The position numbers and the translations under genes are program-made. From Sphingomonas sp. ID1715 (GTDB taxonomy: Bacteria; Pseudomonadota; Alphaproteobacteria; Sphingomonadales; Sphingomonadaceae): a DNA stretch of 64,000 nt. Where the stretch lies: NCBI RefSeq assembly GCF_013044515.1, contig NZ_JABEPR010000002.1:62001-126000 (forward strand), in the 5' to 3' direction. This document shows positions 8,174 through 17,407 of this stretch, piece after piece. The notes beneath the pieces are model-generated. The model made no database searches, was not told where the DNA came from, and saw only the letters and a program-made list of their open reading frames with translations. The number at the start of each line of letters is the position of its first letter. The first letter of the stretch is position 1.

Positions 8174-9292
8174 ATGCACGCGAACCATCTGGCGGCGGCT
8201 GTCGCCTTGAGCTTGAGCACGGCCGTCGCGGCCCAGGAAGCGCCGCAGCCGGCCTTTTTCGTCGGGACCGGCGCCGGCAGCTCGATAGCGCGCGTGGATG
8301 GCTATGACGCCGGCGGCAAGGCCTTGGCATCCATCCTGCCTTACAACAGCTTCACCGGCGGCGTTCGCGTCGCGACGGGCGATGTGAACGGCGACGGTCT
8401 CGCCGACCTGGTGACCGGCGCCGGGCCCGGTGGCGGTCCGCACGTGAAGGTGTTCGACGGAAGCACCGGCACCGAATTGCGCAGCTTCTTCGCCTATGAG
8501 GCAGGTTTCGTCGGCGGCGTGCAAGTCGCGACCGGAGATCTGGACGGCGACGGCCGCGCCGAAGTGGTGACCGGCGCCGGAGCGGGCGGCGGGCCGCATG
8601 TTCGTGTGTTCAGCGGCGCCGATGGATCGGTGCGGCAAAGCTTCTTTGCCTTTGGCGATGGCTTCACCGGCGGTGTGAGTGTCGCGGTCGGGGATTTCGC
8701 CGGCGATGGCCGGGCGGACGTGATCGTCGGGGCCGGAGCAGGCGGCGGCGGCCATGTGCGCGTGTTCGATGGCCTGAGCGGCGATGTGCGCGCCGACTTC
8801 TTCGCGTTCGAGAATGGCTATGCGGGCGGCATGTCGCTCGCCACCGGCGACTTTCTGGGACAGCATGCCCTGTTCGTCGGCGCGGGCGAAGGCAGCGCGC
8901 CACTGGTCAGGATCTTCGCGCTTGATGATGCCAGGCTGCTCGGATCCTTCCTCGCCTTCGATCCCGGCTTTACCGGCGGCGTGAACGTCGGTTTTGCGCG
9001 CCTGAACGGCCGCGACACACTGCTGACCGGGATGGCCAGCCGCGGCGGCACCCTAGGTCTGGTCGATGTCGGCACGCGTCGCAACGGCGGCGGCCGCGCC
9101 GACCAGCAAGGGGCGACCGAATTCCTGACGCCGTTCGGTCCTAACTATGTTGACGGCCTGTCGGTGGCCGGCGTCGCCGCGCCGGTGCCGGAGCCGGCGA
9201 GCTGGGCGCTGATGCTGACCGGCTTCGCCGCCGCCGGCTTCGGCATGCGGCGGCGATTGCAGGCACCGGCCGCGTCCGTTAACGCCGCCTGA
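8174..9292 (+). CDS. PEP-CTERM-sorted protein with FG-GAP-type repeats
   Basis: 372 residues. An N-terminal signal peptide (LAAAVALSLSTAVAAQEA) is followed by four to five beta-propeller-like repeats of 52 residues. The first repeats carry Ca2+-binding D-x-N-G-D-G or D-x-D-G-D-G loops; repeats four and five have lost them. The C-terminus is a textbook PEP-CTERM signal: VPEPASWALMLTGFAAAGFG and MRRR. It should be exported, processed by an exosortase encoded elsewhere, and displayed or released outside the cell. The target ligand is unknown. Confidence 0.9.
   Translation: MHANHLAAAVALSLSTAVAAQEAPQPAFFVGTGAGSSIARVDGYDAGGKALASILPYNSFTGGVRVATGDVNGDGLADLVTGAGPGGGPHVKVFDGSTGTELRSFFAYEAGFVGGVQVATGDLDGDGRAEVVTGAGAGGGPHVRVFSGADGSVRQSFFAFGDGFTGGVSVAVGDFAGDGRADVIVGAGAGGGGHVRVFDGLSGDVRADFFAFENGYAGGMSLATGDFLGQHALFVGAGEGSAPLVRIFALDDARLLGSFLAFDPGFTGGVNVGFARLNGRDTLLTGMASRGGTLGLVDVGTRRNGGGRADQQGATEFLTPFGPNYVDGLSVAGVAAPVPEPASWALMLTGFAAAGFGMRRRLQAPAASVNAA
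8351..8965 (+). repeat. 156-bp tandem coding repeats (FG-GAP)
   Basis: Units begin at 8351, 8507, 8663 and 8819. Each opens with a codon pattern for F/Y-x-G-G and contains the ATGD-x-x-GDG and GAGxGGGPHV segments. The first three units are exactly 156 bp and the fourth is shorter (about 147 bp). They encode the 52-residue propeller repeats of the PEP-CTERM protein. Confidence 0.8.
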
Positions 9293-9336
9293 GGCGCCGC
9301 CTTCCCGCCGGCGCCTCGACCCAGCGGAGTAAGTGC

Positions 9337-10101
9337 GTGCGGATTCTCCTGACCAACGATGACGGCATCAACGCCGCCGGCCTCAAGGTTCTGGAGCAGA
9401 TCGCCCGCCGCTTTTCCGACGATATCTGGGTGGTCGCGCCCGCCGAGGAACAGTCCGGCACCGGCCATTCGCTAACGCTGAGCCGGCCGATCCGGCTGCG
9501 CAAGCTGGGTGAGCGGCGATTCTGCGTGACGGGCACGCCGACCGACAGCGTGATGATGGCCGTCGGCCACCTGATGAAAGAGCTGAAGCCGGACCTGGTG
9601 CTGTCCGGCGTCAATCGCGGCGCCAACCTTGCCGACGATATCACTTATTCGGGCACGGTTTCCGCGGCCATGGAAGGCGCGCTGGCGGGCGTCCGCTCGA
9701 TCGCGCTCAGCCAGGTCTATGCGCGCGAAGGCATGGGCGACACCGTGCCGTTCGACGCGGCCACTGCCTGGGGTGAGCGGGTGCTGGAGCCCCTGCTGGC
9801 CGCACCGTCAGAACCTCGCACGCTCATCAACGTGAACTTCCCCGCCCTGCCCGCCGATCGGGTGAAGGGCATTCGCGTCGTGTCGCAGGGCTTTCACGAT
9901 TATGGCCGCGCTCGTATCGACCAGCGCACCGATCCACGCGGCTATGATTATTTCTGGTTCGGCCTGCGTCCGATGGTCCATACGCCCGCCCACGCCACCG
10001 ATATCGAAGCGGTGGCGGACGGGTATATCTCGGTGACGCCGCTGCAGCTCGACCTGACTCACCGGCCCAGCCTCGCCGCGCTCGAACAGGTTTACCGCTA
10101 G
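9337..10101 (+). CDS. surE: 5'/3'-nucleotidase SurE
   Basis: 254 residues from a GTG start preceded by GCGGAG. The metal-binding ILLTNDDGINAAGL opens the protein, followed by EEQSGTGHSLTLSRPIR, SGVNRGANLADDITYSGTV and the C-terminal VADGYISVTPLQLDLT, all family hallmarks. SurE dephosphorylates nucleoside monophosphates and aids stationary-phase survival. In many proteobacteria serS and surE are neighbours; here a PEP-CTERM gene sits between them. Confidence 0.96.
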   Translation: MRILLTNDDGINAAGLKVLEQIARRFSDDIWVVAPAEEQSGTGHSLTLSRPIRLRKLGERRFCVTGTPTDSVMMAVGHLMKELKPDLVLSGVNRGANLADDITYSGTVSAAMEGALAGVRSIALSQVYAREGMGDTVPFDAATAWGERVLEPLLAAPSEPRTLINVNFPALPADRVKGIRVVSQGFHDYGRARIDQRTDPRGYDYFWFGLRPMVHTPAHATDIEAVADGYISVTPLQLDLTHRPSLAALEQVYR

Positions 10102-10104
10102 ATC

Positions 10105-11127
10105 ATGCGCGTGCCGCCGCAGCGTCCCCCGACCTTGCGGCGGCCATCCAGCACACCGGTCTGGCTCCAGATCGGCTGGCGCATCCTGCTCGTGCTGGCG
10201 CTGATCGGACTGGCGGTCGGCGTGCACTGGCTGGATCGCGACGGTCTGCGCGACAGTGCCGGCGGCGAGATCAGCCTGACCGACATTCTCTACTTCACGA
10301 TGATCTCCGTCACGACGACCGGCTATGGCGATATCGTGCCGGTGACCGAGCAGGCGCGCATGTTCGATGCCTTCGTCGTCACGCCGATCCGCATTTTCGT
10401 CGTGATGATCTTTTTCGGTACGGCCTATACGTTCGTGATCCGCCGGACCTGGGACAAATGGCGCATGCGCATCATTCAAAAGACGCTGACGGATCACATC
10501 GTCGTTGCCGGATTCGGCGTGACCGGGCGGGAGGCGACGGAAGAGCTGATCGCGCGCGGCACCAAGGCGGAGCGCGTCGTCGTCGTCGATTGCGAGGCCG
10601 AAGCCTTGGCCGAGGCGGAAAGCCTCGGCTGCACCGTGCTGCAGGGCGATGCGACCCGCGACGCCACGCTCCAGGCAGTGCGCATCGCTGAAGCCGAGAC
10701 GTTGTTGGTGACCGCCGGGCGCGACGACACGGCGATCCTGATCACCCTGACGGCCCGGCACCTGGCGCCTGATATCCGCATCAGCACGACCATCCGCGCC
10801 GAGGACAATGAACTGCTCGCCCGACAGGCGGGAGCGACGACCGTAGTCAATCCGGTCAGCTTCGCGGGACTGCTGCTCGCCGGATCGTGCGAAGGGACGC
10901 ACACCACCGAATATCTGACCGATCTGGCCAGCGCTGCAGGGCGGGTGCAGCTGGTCGAACGCTGCATCTCCGGCCATGAAGAAGGCCGGCCACTCTCATC
11001 GCTTACCACGGGACTGGGCGTCCGGATCATCCGGGCGGGCCGCGACATCGGCTTCTGGCAGCCCGAGGCGCAGCGGCTCGAATCCGGCGATCGCGTCGTC
11101 GAGATCGTCCCGGCGGTCACTGCATGA
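10105..11127 (+). CDS. Two-TM potassium channel with RCK (TrkA-N/TrkA-C) domain
   Basis: 340 residues. Membrane helix 1 spans about residues 23-41, a pore loop with selectivity filter TTGYGD is at residues 71-76, and helix 2 at about 88-112. A cytoplasmic RCK domain starts HIVVAGFGVTGREA (NAD-type Rossmann motif, about residue 131) with the acidic residue of VVVVDCEAEA, and a TrkA-C domain closes the protein. This is an MthK-like ligand-gated K+ channel. Its stop overlaps the start of the TIR-TPR gene by 4 bp, so the two are probably co-translated. Confidence 0.92.
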   Translation: MRVPPQRPPTLRRPSSTPVWLQIGWRILLVLALIGLAVGVHWLDRDGLRDSAGGEISLTDILYFTMISVTTTGYGDIVPVTEQARMFDAFVVTPIRIFVVMIFFGTAYTFVIRRTWDKWRMRIIQKTLTDHIVVAGFGVTGREATEELIARGTKAERVVVVDCEAEALAEAESLGCTVLQGDATRDATLQAVRIAEAETLLVTAGRDDTAILITLTARHLAPDIRISTTIRAEDNELLARQAGATTVVNPVSFAGLLLAGSCEGTHTTEYLTDLASAAGRVQLVERCISGHEEGRPLSSLTTGLGVRIIRAGRDIGFWQPEAQRLESGDRVVEIVPAVTA

Positions 11128-12980
11128 GCCGCTATTCCGCCTTCATCAGCTACAGCCATGCGGACCAGGCGTCCGCACGCTGGCTGCACCAGGCGCTCGA
11201 AACCTTCCGTATGCCGAAGCAGCTTGTCGGCACGCCGTCGGAATTCGGACCGGTGCCGAAGAAGCTGCCGCCGGTCTTCCGCGACCGCGAAGAACTGCCG
11301 GCAAGCGGCGACCTGGGCGAGCATCTGCGCGCGGCGCTGGCCGATTCCCGGTTTCAGATCGTCCTGTGCAGTCCGCGTGCAGCCAAGTCGAAATGGGTCA
11401 ATGAGGAAATCCTCACCTTCAAGCGCCTGCACGGAGAGCATCGCACGCTAGCGCTGATCCTGTCCGGCGAGCCCTATGCCGGCGGCGACACCGAGTGCTT
11501 CCCGGAAGCGTTGCGCTTCCATTTGGCGCCCGACGGATCGCTGTCCGACACGCCGGCCGAACCGATCGCGGCCGACATTCGCCCCGGCAAGGACGGCAAG
11601 CGGCTGGCGCTGCTGAAGCTGATCGCTGGCATGTCCGATGTCCGGCTGGACGGGCTGGTCCGGCGCGACGCGGCGCGCCGGCAGCGCCGCATGATGTTCA
11701 TCACCGGCGCGTCACTAGCGATCATGGTCGTGACCATCGGCCTCGCGATCTATGCGGAAGGGCAACGGCGCATCGCCGTGCGCCAGCAACAGCTCGCCGA
11801 CCGCAGCCTCGAGTTCCTGATCGGCACCTTCGCGATCGCCAATCCCGCGACCGACAATCCGCGGACGATCACCGCGCTGACCATCCTCAATCGCGCGAGC
11901 CGCCGGGCAGCGGACGAGTTCAGGGAAGAGCCGGCGATTTCCAGCCGGCTGCTGCGCGCGACGGGCGAGATCTATTTTAATCTCGGGCTGCCCAAGGAGG
12001 CGGAGAAGGATCTGCGCGCGGCGCTCGCCCAAACCGAGGGCATGAGCGAGGAACGCGGGCACATCCTCCTCAAGCTCGCCGCCGTCGCCTATAAGCGCGG
12101 CGACCTGAAGGCTGCGCGCAGCGCGATCGACGAGGCGGCGCGCTCCTACCCCAAGAACGCGTCCTATGCGCCCGGACTTGATGCCGAAGTGATCGAGCAG
12201 CGGGGCATGACCGAGGTTCTTGCCGGCCGCTATGCCGAGTCGGCGCGGCTGCTCGGCGAAGCAGCGACGCGCTACGCACAACTCGATGGCGATCATCGCA
12301 ACGATCTCGGCCGCGTGTGGATGAGCCAGGGTCAGTCGCTGGTCCGGCTGAAGCGCTTCGCCGAGGCCGAGCGCCTCTTCGCCAAGGCCGAGCAAAGCTT
12401 TTCTGCCGCCTATGGCCGCAACCATGTGCTCACCGCGAACGCCTTTCAGAACCAGGCACTCGCCGATTTCGAGAGCGGAGATGCTGCTCGCGCCGCACAG
12501 CGGATCGCGCAGGCGGTGGCCATCTACGACCGGGTGCTGGAGGGCGATCACCCGACCGTCGCCGCCGCGCTGATCCTGCAGGGGCGCATCAAGACGGCGC
12601 AGGGCATGACGGCCGGCGCGCTCACGGCGTTCGACCGCGCGCGGGCAATCTACCGGCGTCTCTACGGTCCGCGCAACGCAGCGGTGGGCGACGCTGATTT
12701 CTACGCTGCCGAGGCCGAGGCTAAGGCCGGGAAAGTGGATGCCGCCCTGGCGCGGCTTGCACGCACCAAGTCAATCTATGACGAGAATTACGGCGCGATC
12801 GATCCCGATCAGGCCGAGTTGATGATGGTGCGCGCGCGCATCCTAGCGGCAGCAGGACGGCGCGCCGAGGCCGGCGAGAATTGCCGGGCCGGTCTTTCCA
12901 TTCTGGTCAAGCTCGACCCTTCGGACCCATCTTTACCGAAAACGCGCGCTGGCTGCGCCGCCCTGGCTGCACCAAGCTGA
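11124..12980 (+). CDS. TIR domain protein with one TM segment and TPR repeats
   Basis: 618 residues. The N-terminal TIR domain (about 1-170) begins YSAFISYSHADQASARWLHQ and has the conserved Glu region KSKWVNEEI near residue 94, the position of the catalytic Glu in NAD-cleaving TIR domains. A single membrane helix follows (MMFITGASLAIMVVTIGLAIY, about 190-210), then eight or more tetratricopeptide repeats (about 255-610). The TIR part should be cytoplasmic and the TPR part periplasmic. The start overlaps the K+ channel stop. Whether it is an NADase, a signalling adaptor or a defence effector is not determined by sequence. Confidence 0.85.
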   Translation: MSRYSAFISYSHADQASARWLHQALETFRMPKQLVGTPSEFGPVPKKLPPVFRDREELPASGDLGEHLRAALADSRFQIVLCSPRAAKSKWVNEEILTFKRLHGEHRTLALILSGEPYAGGDTECFPEALRFHLAPDGSLSDTPAEPIAADIRPGKDGKRLALLKLIAGMSDVRLDGLVRRDAARRQRRMMFITGASLAIMVVTIGLAIYAEGQRRIAVRQQQLADRSLEFLIGTFAIANPATDNPRTITALTILNRASRRAADEFREEPAISSRLLRATGEIYFNLGLPKEAEKDLRAALAQTEGMSEERGHILLKLAAVAYKRGDLKAARSAIDEAARSYPKNASYAPGLDAEVIEQRGMTEVLAGRYAESARLLGEAATRYAQLDGDHRNDLGRVWMSQGQSLVRLKRFAEAERLFAKAEQSFSAAYGRNHVLTANAFQNQALADFESGDAARAAQRIAQAVAIYDRVLEGDHPTVAAALILQGRIKTAQGMTAGALTAFDRARAIYRRLYGPRNAAVGDADFYAAEAEAKAGKVDAALARLARTKSIYDENYGAIDPDQAELMMVRARILAAAGRRAEAGENCRAGLSILVKLDPSDPSLPKTRAGCAALAAPS

Positions 12981-13006
12981 GACAGCGGGTGTCGCTAATC
13001 TCCTAT

Positions 13007-13024
13007 CGTTAACGCGCGTTAACG
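13007..13024. promoter_or_regulatory. 18-bp perfect palindrome upstream of PEP-CTERM gene
   Basis: CGTTAACG, CG, CGTTAACG form a perfect 18-bp dyad 38 bp before the start codon of the gene at 13,062. Its symmetry and place suit an operator for a dimeric regulator. No regulator gene is adjacent, so the partner is unknown. Confidence 0.45.
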
Positions 13025-13061
13025 GTTATGGTAGCGGCGCTCTAAAGGGGGAGTCTTTCGT

Positions 13062-14129
13062 ATGTATGCTTCAAATCGGCTCAGCAGCCTTGCGCGCCGT
13101 TCGCCGCTCTGGTGTGCGTCACTGGCTGCAACTTCACTGACGGCGATATTCGCCGCCCCAGCACAGGCCCAGTCACTCGGCCCGATCGTCGTGACGAATG
13201 TGCAGATCGTCAATCAACTCGGCACGAATTTCGATCCTTCGCAAACACCGACGCTGAAGACCGGTGGCAGCAAGGAGTCGGTTTATCTCGGCAATTACAA
13301 CAACACCGAGTCCGAGCTGGGCCTGAACTATACGGGTACTGCCGATCTCGACAGTTTCTTCTTCCTGCACGACAATTATTGCGTGGGCAGCTGCCGCACC
13401 GGCAGCAGCACAGTAATCGCCTTCACCATCCAGAACCAGGGCGACGTCACGCAGAATGTGCGTTTCGACTCGCTGATCACGCCCGGCCACATTGCGCAGA
13501 TTTATAATGGCGGGAATGCCGAGTTCAATTTCCAGGTGTTGCGGTTCAATGATGGCTTCCAGACGCTGTACAGTGCCAGCGGCGGCGTGAACTCCGACGG
13601 CATCTTCCTTTCGACTGGGAATCTGGAGTTCAGGAATCAGCGTCGCCAGACCGGCGAAAACTTCGACCTGCTCGATTGGGATACAACCGCTCTGCCGGTG
13701 GAGGTTGGGGCGCTCGCCGGGGGCCAGTCGACGACAATCTTCTATGTCGCCTCATATTTCGCCAGAACCAACTCCGCCTGCGCCGATGTGCTGGTCTGCC
13801 AGGGCGCGCAGGTCGTGTTTGGCGATCCGCGGAACAATGGCGGCACCAATCTGGCGCTGGGCGGCGACGACCTGAATGCCGAGATCGGGCGGGCGGTGGT
13901 CGGCGCGGATTATTTCGCGACCGAAGTGCCGTTCCGGTTCGTCAACAGCAACGATCCGTTCTCGTTCGAAACCCCGCCGGCGAGCCAGCCACTGGTCTAC
14001 GATCCGCTTTACCGGTCGCGGCTCCAGGGGGGCGTGCCCGAACCGACAATGTGGGCCATGATGATCGGCGGCTTCGGCCTGCTCGGCAGTGCCGCGCGGC
14101 GCCGGCGCGTGAGCGTCTCCTTCGCCTAA
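13062..14129 (+). CDS. PEP-CTERM-sorted exported protein
   Basis: 355 residues. A long signal peptide ends near TSLTAIFAAPAQAQS. A beta-rich secreted domain follows with many Asn, Thr and Gly residues and two Cys pairs (NYCVGSCRTG; ACADVLVCQG) that may form disulfides. The C-terminus VPEPTMWAMMIGGFGLLG and AARRRR is a clear PEP-CTERM signal for exosortase. Function unknown. It is preceded by AGGGGGAG and a palindrome, and its 3' end overlaps the convergent cyclase gene by 4 bp. Confidence 0.85.
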   Translation: MYASNRLSSLARRSPLWCASLAATSLTAIFAAPAQAQSLGPIVVTNVQIVNQLGTNFDPSQTPTLKTGGSKESVYLGNYNNTESELGLNYTGTADLDSFFFLHDNYCVGSCRTGSSTVIAFTIQNQGDVTQNVRFDSLITPGHIAQIYNGGNAEFNFQVLRFNDGFQTLYSASGGVNSDGIFLSTGNLEFRNQRRQTGENFDLLDWDTTALPVEVGALAGGQSTTIFYVASYFARTNSACADVLVCQGAQVVFGDPRNNGGTNLALGGDDLNAEIGRAVVGADYFATEVPFRFVNSNDPFSFETPPASQPLVYDPLYRSRLQGGVPEPTMWAMMIGGFGLLGSAARRRRVSVSFA

Positions 14130-15892
14130 AGGATTTTGTTCGGCCGCCGCCTGAGCGCGTAGAGCGGGTACTGGCCGAACCCCTTGGGCAGGTCGATCTT
14201 GCCGACATAGGTGGCGCTGAACTTCTCTGGCGCCGTGTTGGCCAGAAGCGCGGCAAGTGGCTGGCTGGCATAGACGCTGCCGGGCGGTGTCAGCGGCTCC
14301 ACCCGTGCGGCGCGCGAAATTTCGGTGCCGTAATAGGCAGGGCGGCCCGTGATCGGATCCTCGCCGACATAGACTGGGCCGTAATGCAGGCTAACGCGCA
14401 TCTGGGTCGGCCGATCGAGGCCCAGTTCCGTCGGCGACACGCTCAGTAGCGCTGCCTGCAGCGCCAGCCCTGCATCGGCGGCGGCTTCTGCCGTGCTGAA
14501 CACGCCGAACACGGCATCGCCCCAGCTGTTCGTGAAATCGAGTTCCGCCTGATGGTCGACGAGAACCTGGCCGGCGATCGCCATGACGCGCGCCCAGAAA
14601 AGCGGCAATTTGGCCTCGCTGATCCGCGTATAGCCGGGAAAGTCCGCGAACAGGAGCGCCTTGAGCCGTCGCTCCGCATCGGGGGCCTTGCTGTGCTGAT
14701 GCCCGGTGCCCCGGTCCACGTCCGCGGTATCGATGTGGATCGTCGCGCCGCCGGTGCGCTGCCATTGCTCGACATCATGCCCGGTTCCAGCCGGCGCGCC
14801 GGGCCGCAGGACACCGTCCCACAAGACGAGCTGCACGGCGCGCGTGCACAGATGATGCGCACGCAGCCGGGTCATACCCATCGCCACGACCGCGCCATAG
14901 CCGAACTGGACGGGGTCGCCGACATAATCGGCCAGAGTCGCGAAGCTGATGTCGGCGGCGCGATCGCGAACCGCGTAATAGCGCTTCAGCCATTCCTCGC
15001 CGGCGCGCAGCACCGAGTTGGCGATGAAGTCGCTCTCGCGAAACGGGAAGACGAGGTTGAGCGTAGCCCCCCGCGCGAGCAGGCGTTCCGCAATCAGGAT
15101 GTCGGCGCCGGCCGCGAGCGCCCCATAGCCGAAGCCGATGTTCGCCCGCTCCAGCTCCCGATCGATCGCGTCAGCCAGCCGGGCTTCCTTTTCGGCATCC
15201 GCCTTGAAAATGTGACCGGCAAAGCTGGCGACCGCGGGCGGGGTCAGCCGTTCGATGACGGAAGCGAGCTTGTGTCCCTGCCCGCTATGCTCGGCGAGCA
15301 TCTGGAACTGCCGCAAGGTGGACGACCGCGCCCCAACATTGGCCCCGGGCAAGCTGAGCGCACGCTCGATCGCACCGACCGCTTCGGCCTCGCGGCCGAG
15401 AACAATCAATGCCTCCGCCTGCGTTGCGGCGCCATAATAGTCCGTCGGATCCGCAACCGAAGGAGCCTCCAGCGCGCGCAGGGCGAACTGCGCGCCACGC
15501 TCCCTGTCCCCGGCGAGCAGGTTCAGCGTGGCGGCGTTGATCGCGGGGAAGGGGTCGCGACTGCGCAGATAGACGTCGGCATAGGCCTCGGCTGCGCGCT
15601 TCAGGATCGCATAGCCGCCGCCATCCTGTAATGCGTGGTCCTTCAGGAGCCGGGCGCCGAGTGCCTGACTGTCGACATCCTTTGCGGTGGAGAGACCGCT
15701 CAACTCATAGAGGCGCATCGCCTGCTCGGTCTCGCCCATCCGCGCCATGGCGAGCACCGCGATATAGGCGAGCTCGGGAGAGGAGCCGCTCGCACCTTCC
15801 GGTCGGGCCAGATCATAAGCCGACAGCAAGTCGCCGCGCTCGATCGCCGCGCGCGCGCGCTCGACGAGACTGGCCGGCACCGCTCCTAGCAT
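14126..15892 (-). CDS. TPR-containing adenylate/guanylate cyclase
   Basis: 588 residues from the ATG at 15,892. The N-terminal helical-repeat region (about 1-220) is TPR-like. The middle segment (about 225-330) has [21 protein letters not shown], resembling a SLOG-type nucleotide-binding core. The C-terminal class III cyclase domain has the first metal Asp in [11 protein letters not shown], the second in [10 protein letters not shown], and [12 protein letters not shown], where the usual transition-state Asn is Ser. No TM helix. It could make cAMP or cGMP in response to a bound nucleotide, but the Ser substitution leaves catalysis uncertain. It is divergent from rimO. Confidence 0.8.
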   Translation of the reverse strand: MLGAVPASLVERARAAIERGDLLSAYDLARPEGASGSSPELAYIAVLAMARMGETEQAMRLYELSGLSTAKDVDSQALGARLLKDHALQDGGGYAILKRAAEAYADVYLRSRDPFPAINAATLNLLAGDRERGAQFALRALEAPSVADPTDYYGAATQAEALIVLGREAEAVGAIERALSLPGANVGARSSTLRQFQMLAEHSGQGHKLASVIERLTPPAVASFAGHIFKADAEKEARLADAIDRELERANIGFGYGALAAGADILIAERLLARGATLNLVFPFRESDFIANSVLRAGEEWLKRYYAVRDRAADISFATLADYVGDPVQFGYGAVVAMGMTRLRAHHLCTRAVQLVLWDGVLRPGAPAGTGHDVEQWQRTGGATIHIDTADVDRGTGHQHSKAPDAERRLKALLFADFPGYTRISEAKLPLFWARVMAIAGQVLVDHQAELDFTNSWGDAVFGVFSTAEAAADAGLALQAALLSVSPTELGLDRPTQMRVSLHYGPVYVGEDPITGRPAYYGTEISRAARVEPLTPPGSVYASQPLAALLANTAPEKFSATYVGKIDLPKGFGQYPLYALRRRPNKIL

Positions 15893-16007
15893 CGATCGAG
15901 AACGCCCCTGCCCGCCATTGAGAGGACCTTTGAGCCGTTCGGATGGAGCTTGGCAACCTCGCCACTGGCAAAAGCGCGGCCGACGCACTATGTGGCGCGC
16001 CTTCCCA

Positions 16008-17345
16008 ATGGCTACCACACTCCCCACCCCGCCCAAGGTCGGCATGGTTTCGCTCGGCTGTCCGAAGAACCTCGTCGACAGCGAGCGCATCCTGACCAAG
16101 CTCCGGTCGGACGGCTATCAGATGTCCGCCGATTATGCGGGCGCGGACGTGGTGCTGGTCAACACCTGCGGCTTCCTCGACAGCGCCAAGGAAGAGAGCC
16201 TGGAAGCCATCGGTGAAGCGATTGCCGAGAATGGTCGCGTCATCGTCACCGGCTGCATGGGGAAGGAAGCGGAAGTGATCCGCGCGCGCTTCCCGCAGGT
16301 GCTCGCGGTGACCGGCGCGCATCAATATGAGCAGGTGGTCGATGCGGTGCACGAGGCTGCGCCGCCGATCCCCTCGCCGTTCCTCGACCTCGTGCCGGAA
16401 GCCGGCCTCAAGCTCACGCCGCGGCACTACAGTTATCTGAAGATTTCGGAGGGCTGCAATCATCGCTGCGCCTTCTGCATCATCCCGTCGCTGCGCGGCG
16501 ATCTCGCGAGCCGGCGCCCGGACGCGATCCTGCGGGAGGCGGAGAAGCTGATCGCCGCGGGCACGCGCGAGCTGCTGGTGATCAGCCAGGATACGTCGGC
16601 CTATGGCATCGATCTGCGCCACGCGGAGTATAACTGGAAAGGCGCTCCGGTCCGCGCCCACATGACCGATCTCGCGCGCGAGCTCGGCAAGCTCGGCGCC
16701 TGGGTGCGGCTCCACTATGTCTATCCTTACCCCCATGTTGAACAGGTCATCCCGCTGATGGCCGAGGGGCTGGTCACGCCCTATCTCGACATCCCGTTTC
16801 AGCACGCCGCCCCCAAGGTGCTGAAGGCGATGAAGCGCCCGGCGAACGACGCCAAGGTGCTGGAGCGGATCAAGGCGTGGCGCAGCATCTGCCCGGACCT
16901 CGCAATTCGGTCGAGCTTCGTCGTCGGCTTCCCCGGCGAGACCGAGGCGGACTTTCAATATCTGCTCGACTGGCTCGACGAAGCACAGCTCGACCGCGTC
17001 GGCGCCTTCCGCTTCGAGCCGGTTGAAGGCGCCGCCGCCAATGGGCTGCCCGACCATGTGCCGGAAGAAGTGAAGGAAGAGCGCTTCGCCCGCATCATGG
17101 CACGGACGGCAGCGATCAGCGCCGCGCGACTGCAGGCGAAGGTCGGCCGCACGCTTCCCGTCATCATCGATGAAGTGGACGAAGAGGGCGGTGCCACCGG
17201 CCGCTCGCAGGCCGATGCGCCGGAAATCGACGGCGCTGTACTGCTGCGCGACGCGGGCCACCTGTCCCAAGGCGATATCGTGTCGGTGCTGATCGAAGAC
17301 GCCGACGAGCATGACCTGTTCGGGGTGCCGCTCGTCGCGCGCTGA
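16008..17345 (+). CDS. rimO: Ribosomal protein uS12 methylthiotransferase RimO
   Basis: 445 residues from the ATG at 16,008. The N-terminal UPF0004 domain with [14 protein letters not shown] has Cys ligands for the auxiliary iron-sulfur cluster. The radical SAM core has [17 protein letters not shown] (C-x3-C-x2-C), and a C-terminal TRAM domain ends the protein. It adds the methylthio group to an Asp of ribosomal protein S12. An extended upstream start would overlap the divergent cyclase gene and carries no family similarity. Confidence 0.95.
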   Translation: MATTLPTPPKVGMVSLGCPKNLVDSERILTKLRSDGYQMSADYAGADVVLVNTCGFLDSAKEESLEAIGEAIAENGRVIVTGCMGKEAEVIRARFPQVLAVTGAHQYEQVVDAVHEAAPPIPSPFLDLVPEAGLKLTPRHYSYLKISEGCNHRCAFCIIPSLRGDLASRRPDAILREAEKLIAAGTRELLVISQDTSAYGIDLRHAEYNWKGAPVRAHMTDLARELGKLGAWVRLHYVYPYPHVEQVIPLMAEGLVTPYLDIPFQHAAPKVLKAMKRPANDAKVLERIKAWRSICPDLAIRSSFVVGFPGETEADFQYLLDWLDEAQLDRVGAFRFEPVEGAAANGLPDHVPEEVKEERFARIMARTAAISAARLQAKVGRTLPVIIDEVDEEGGATGRSQADAPEIDGAVLLRDAGHLSQGDIVSVLIEDADEHDLFGVPLVAR

Positions 17346-17407
17346 GCCTTTCCCAGGCTGGCACCGGCGGTTATGGCTGAAGCAAACCAGTCGAGAGGAG
17401 CCGCACC

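Noticed and set aside
8351-8965. CRISPR-like repeat array
   Set aside because: The periodicity is 156 bp, codon-aligned and encodes protein repeats; there are no short identical repeats with unique spacers. No CRISPR array or cas gene was seen anywhere in the window.
9808-10977. 389-codon minus-strand frame across surE and the K+ channel gene
   Set aside because: Spans two clear plus-strand genes and shows no family signature.
15893-16099. N-terminal extension of the cyclase gene to 16,099
   Set aside because: It would overlap rimO by about 90 bp, and the added residues look non-coding; the ATG at 15,892 begins the helical-repeat region.
15813-17312. 499-codon open frame opposite rimO
   Set aside because: Complement-frame artefact of rimO; no start signal or domain.
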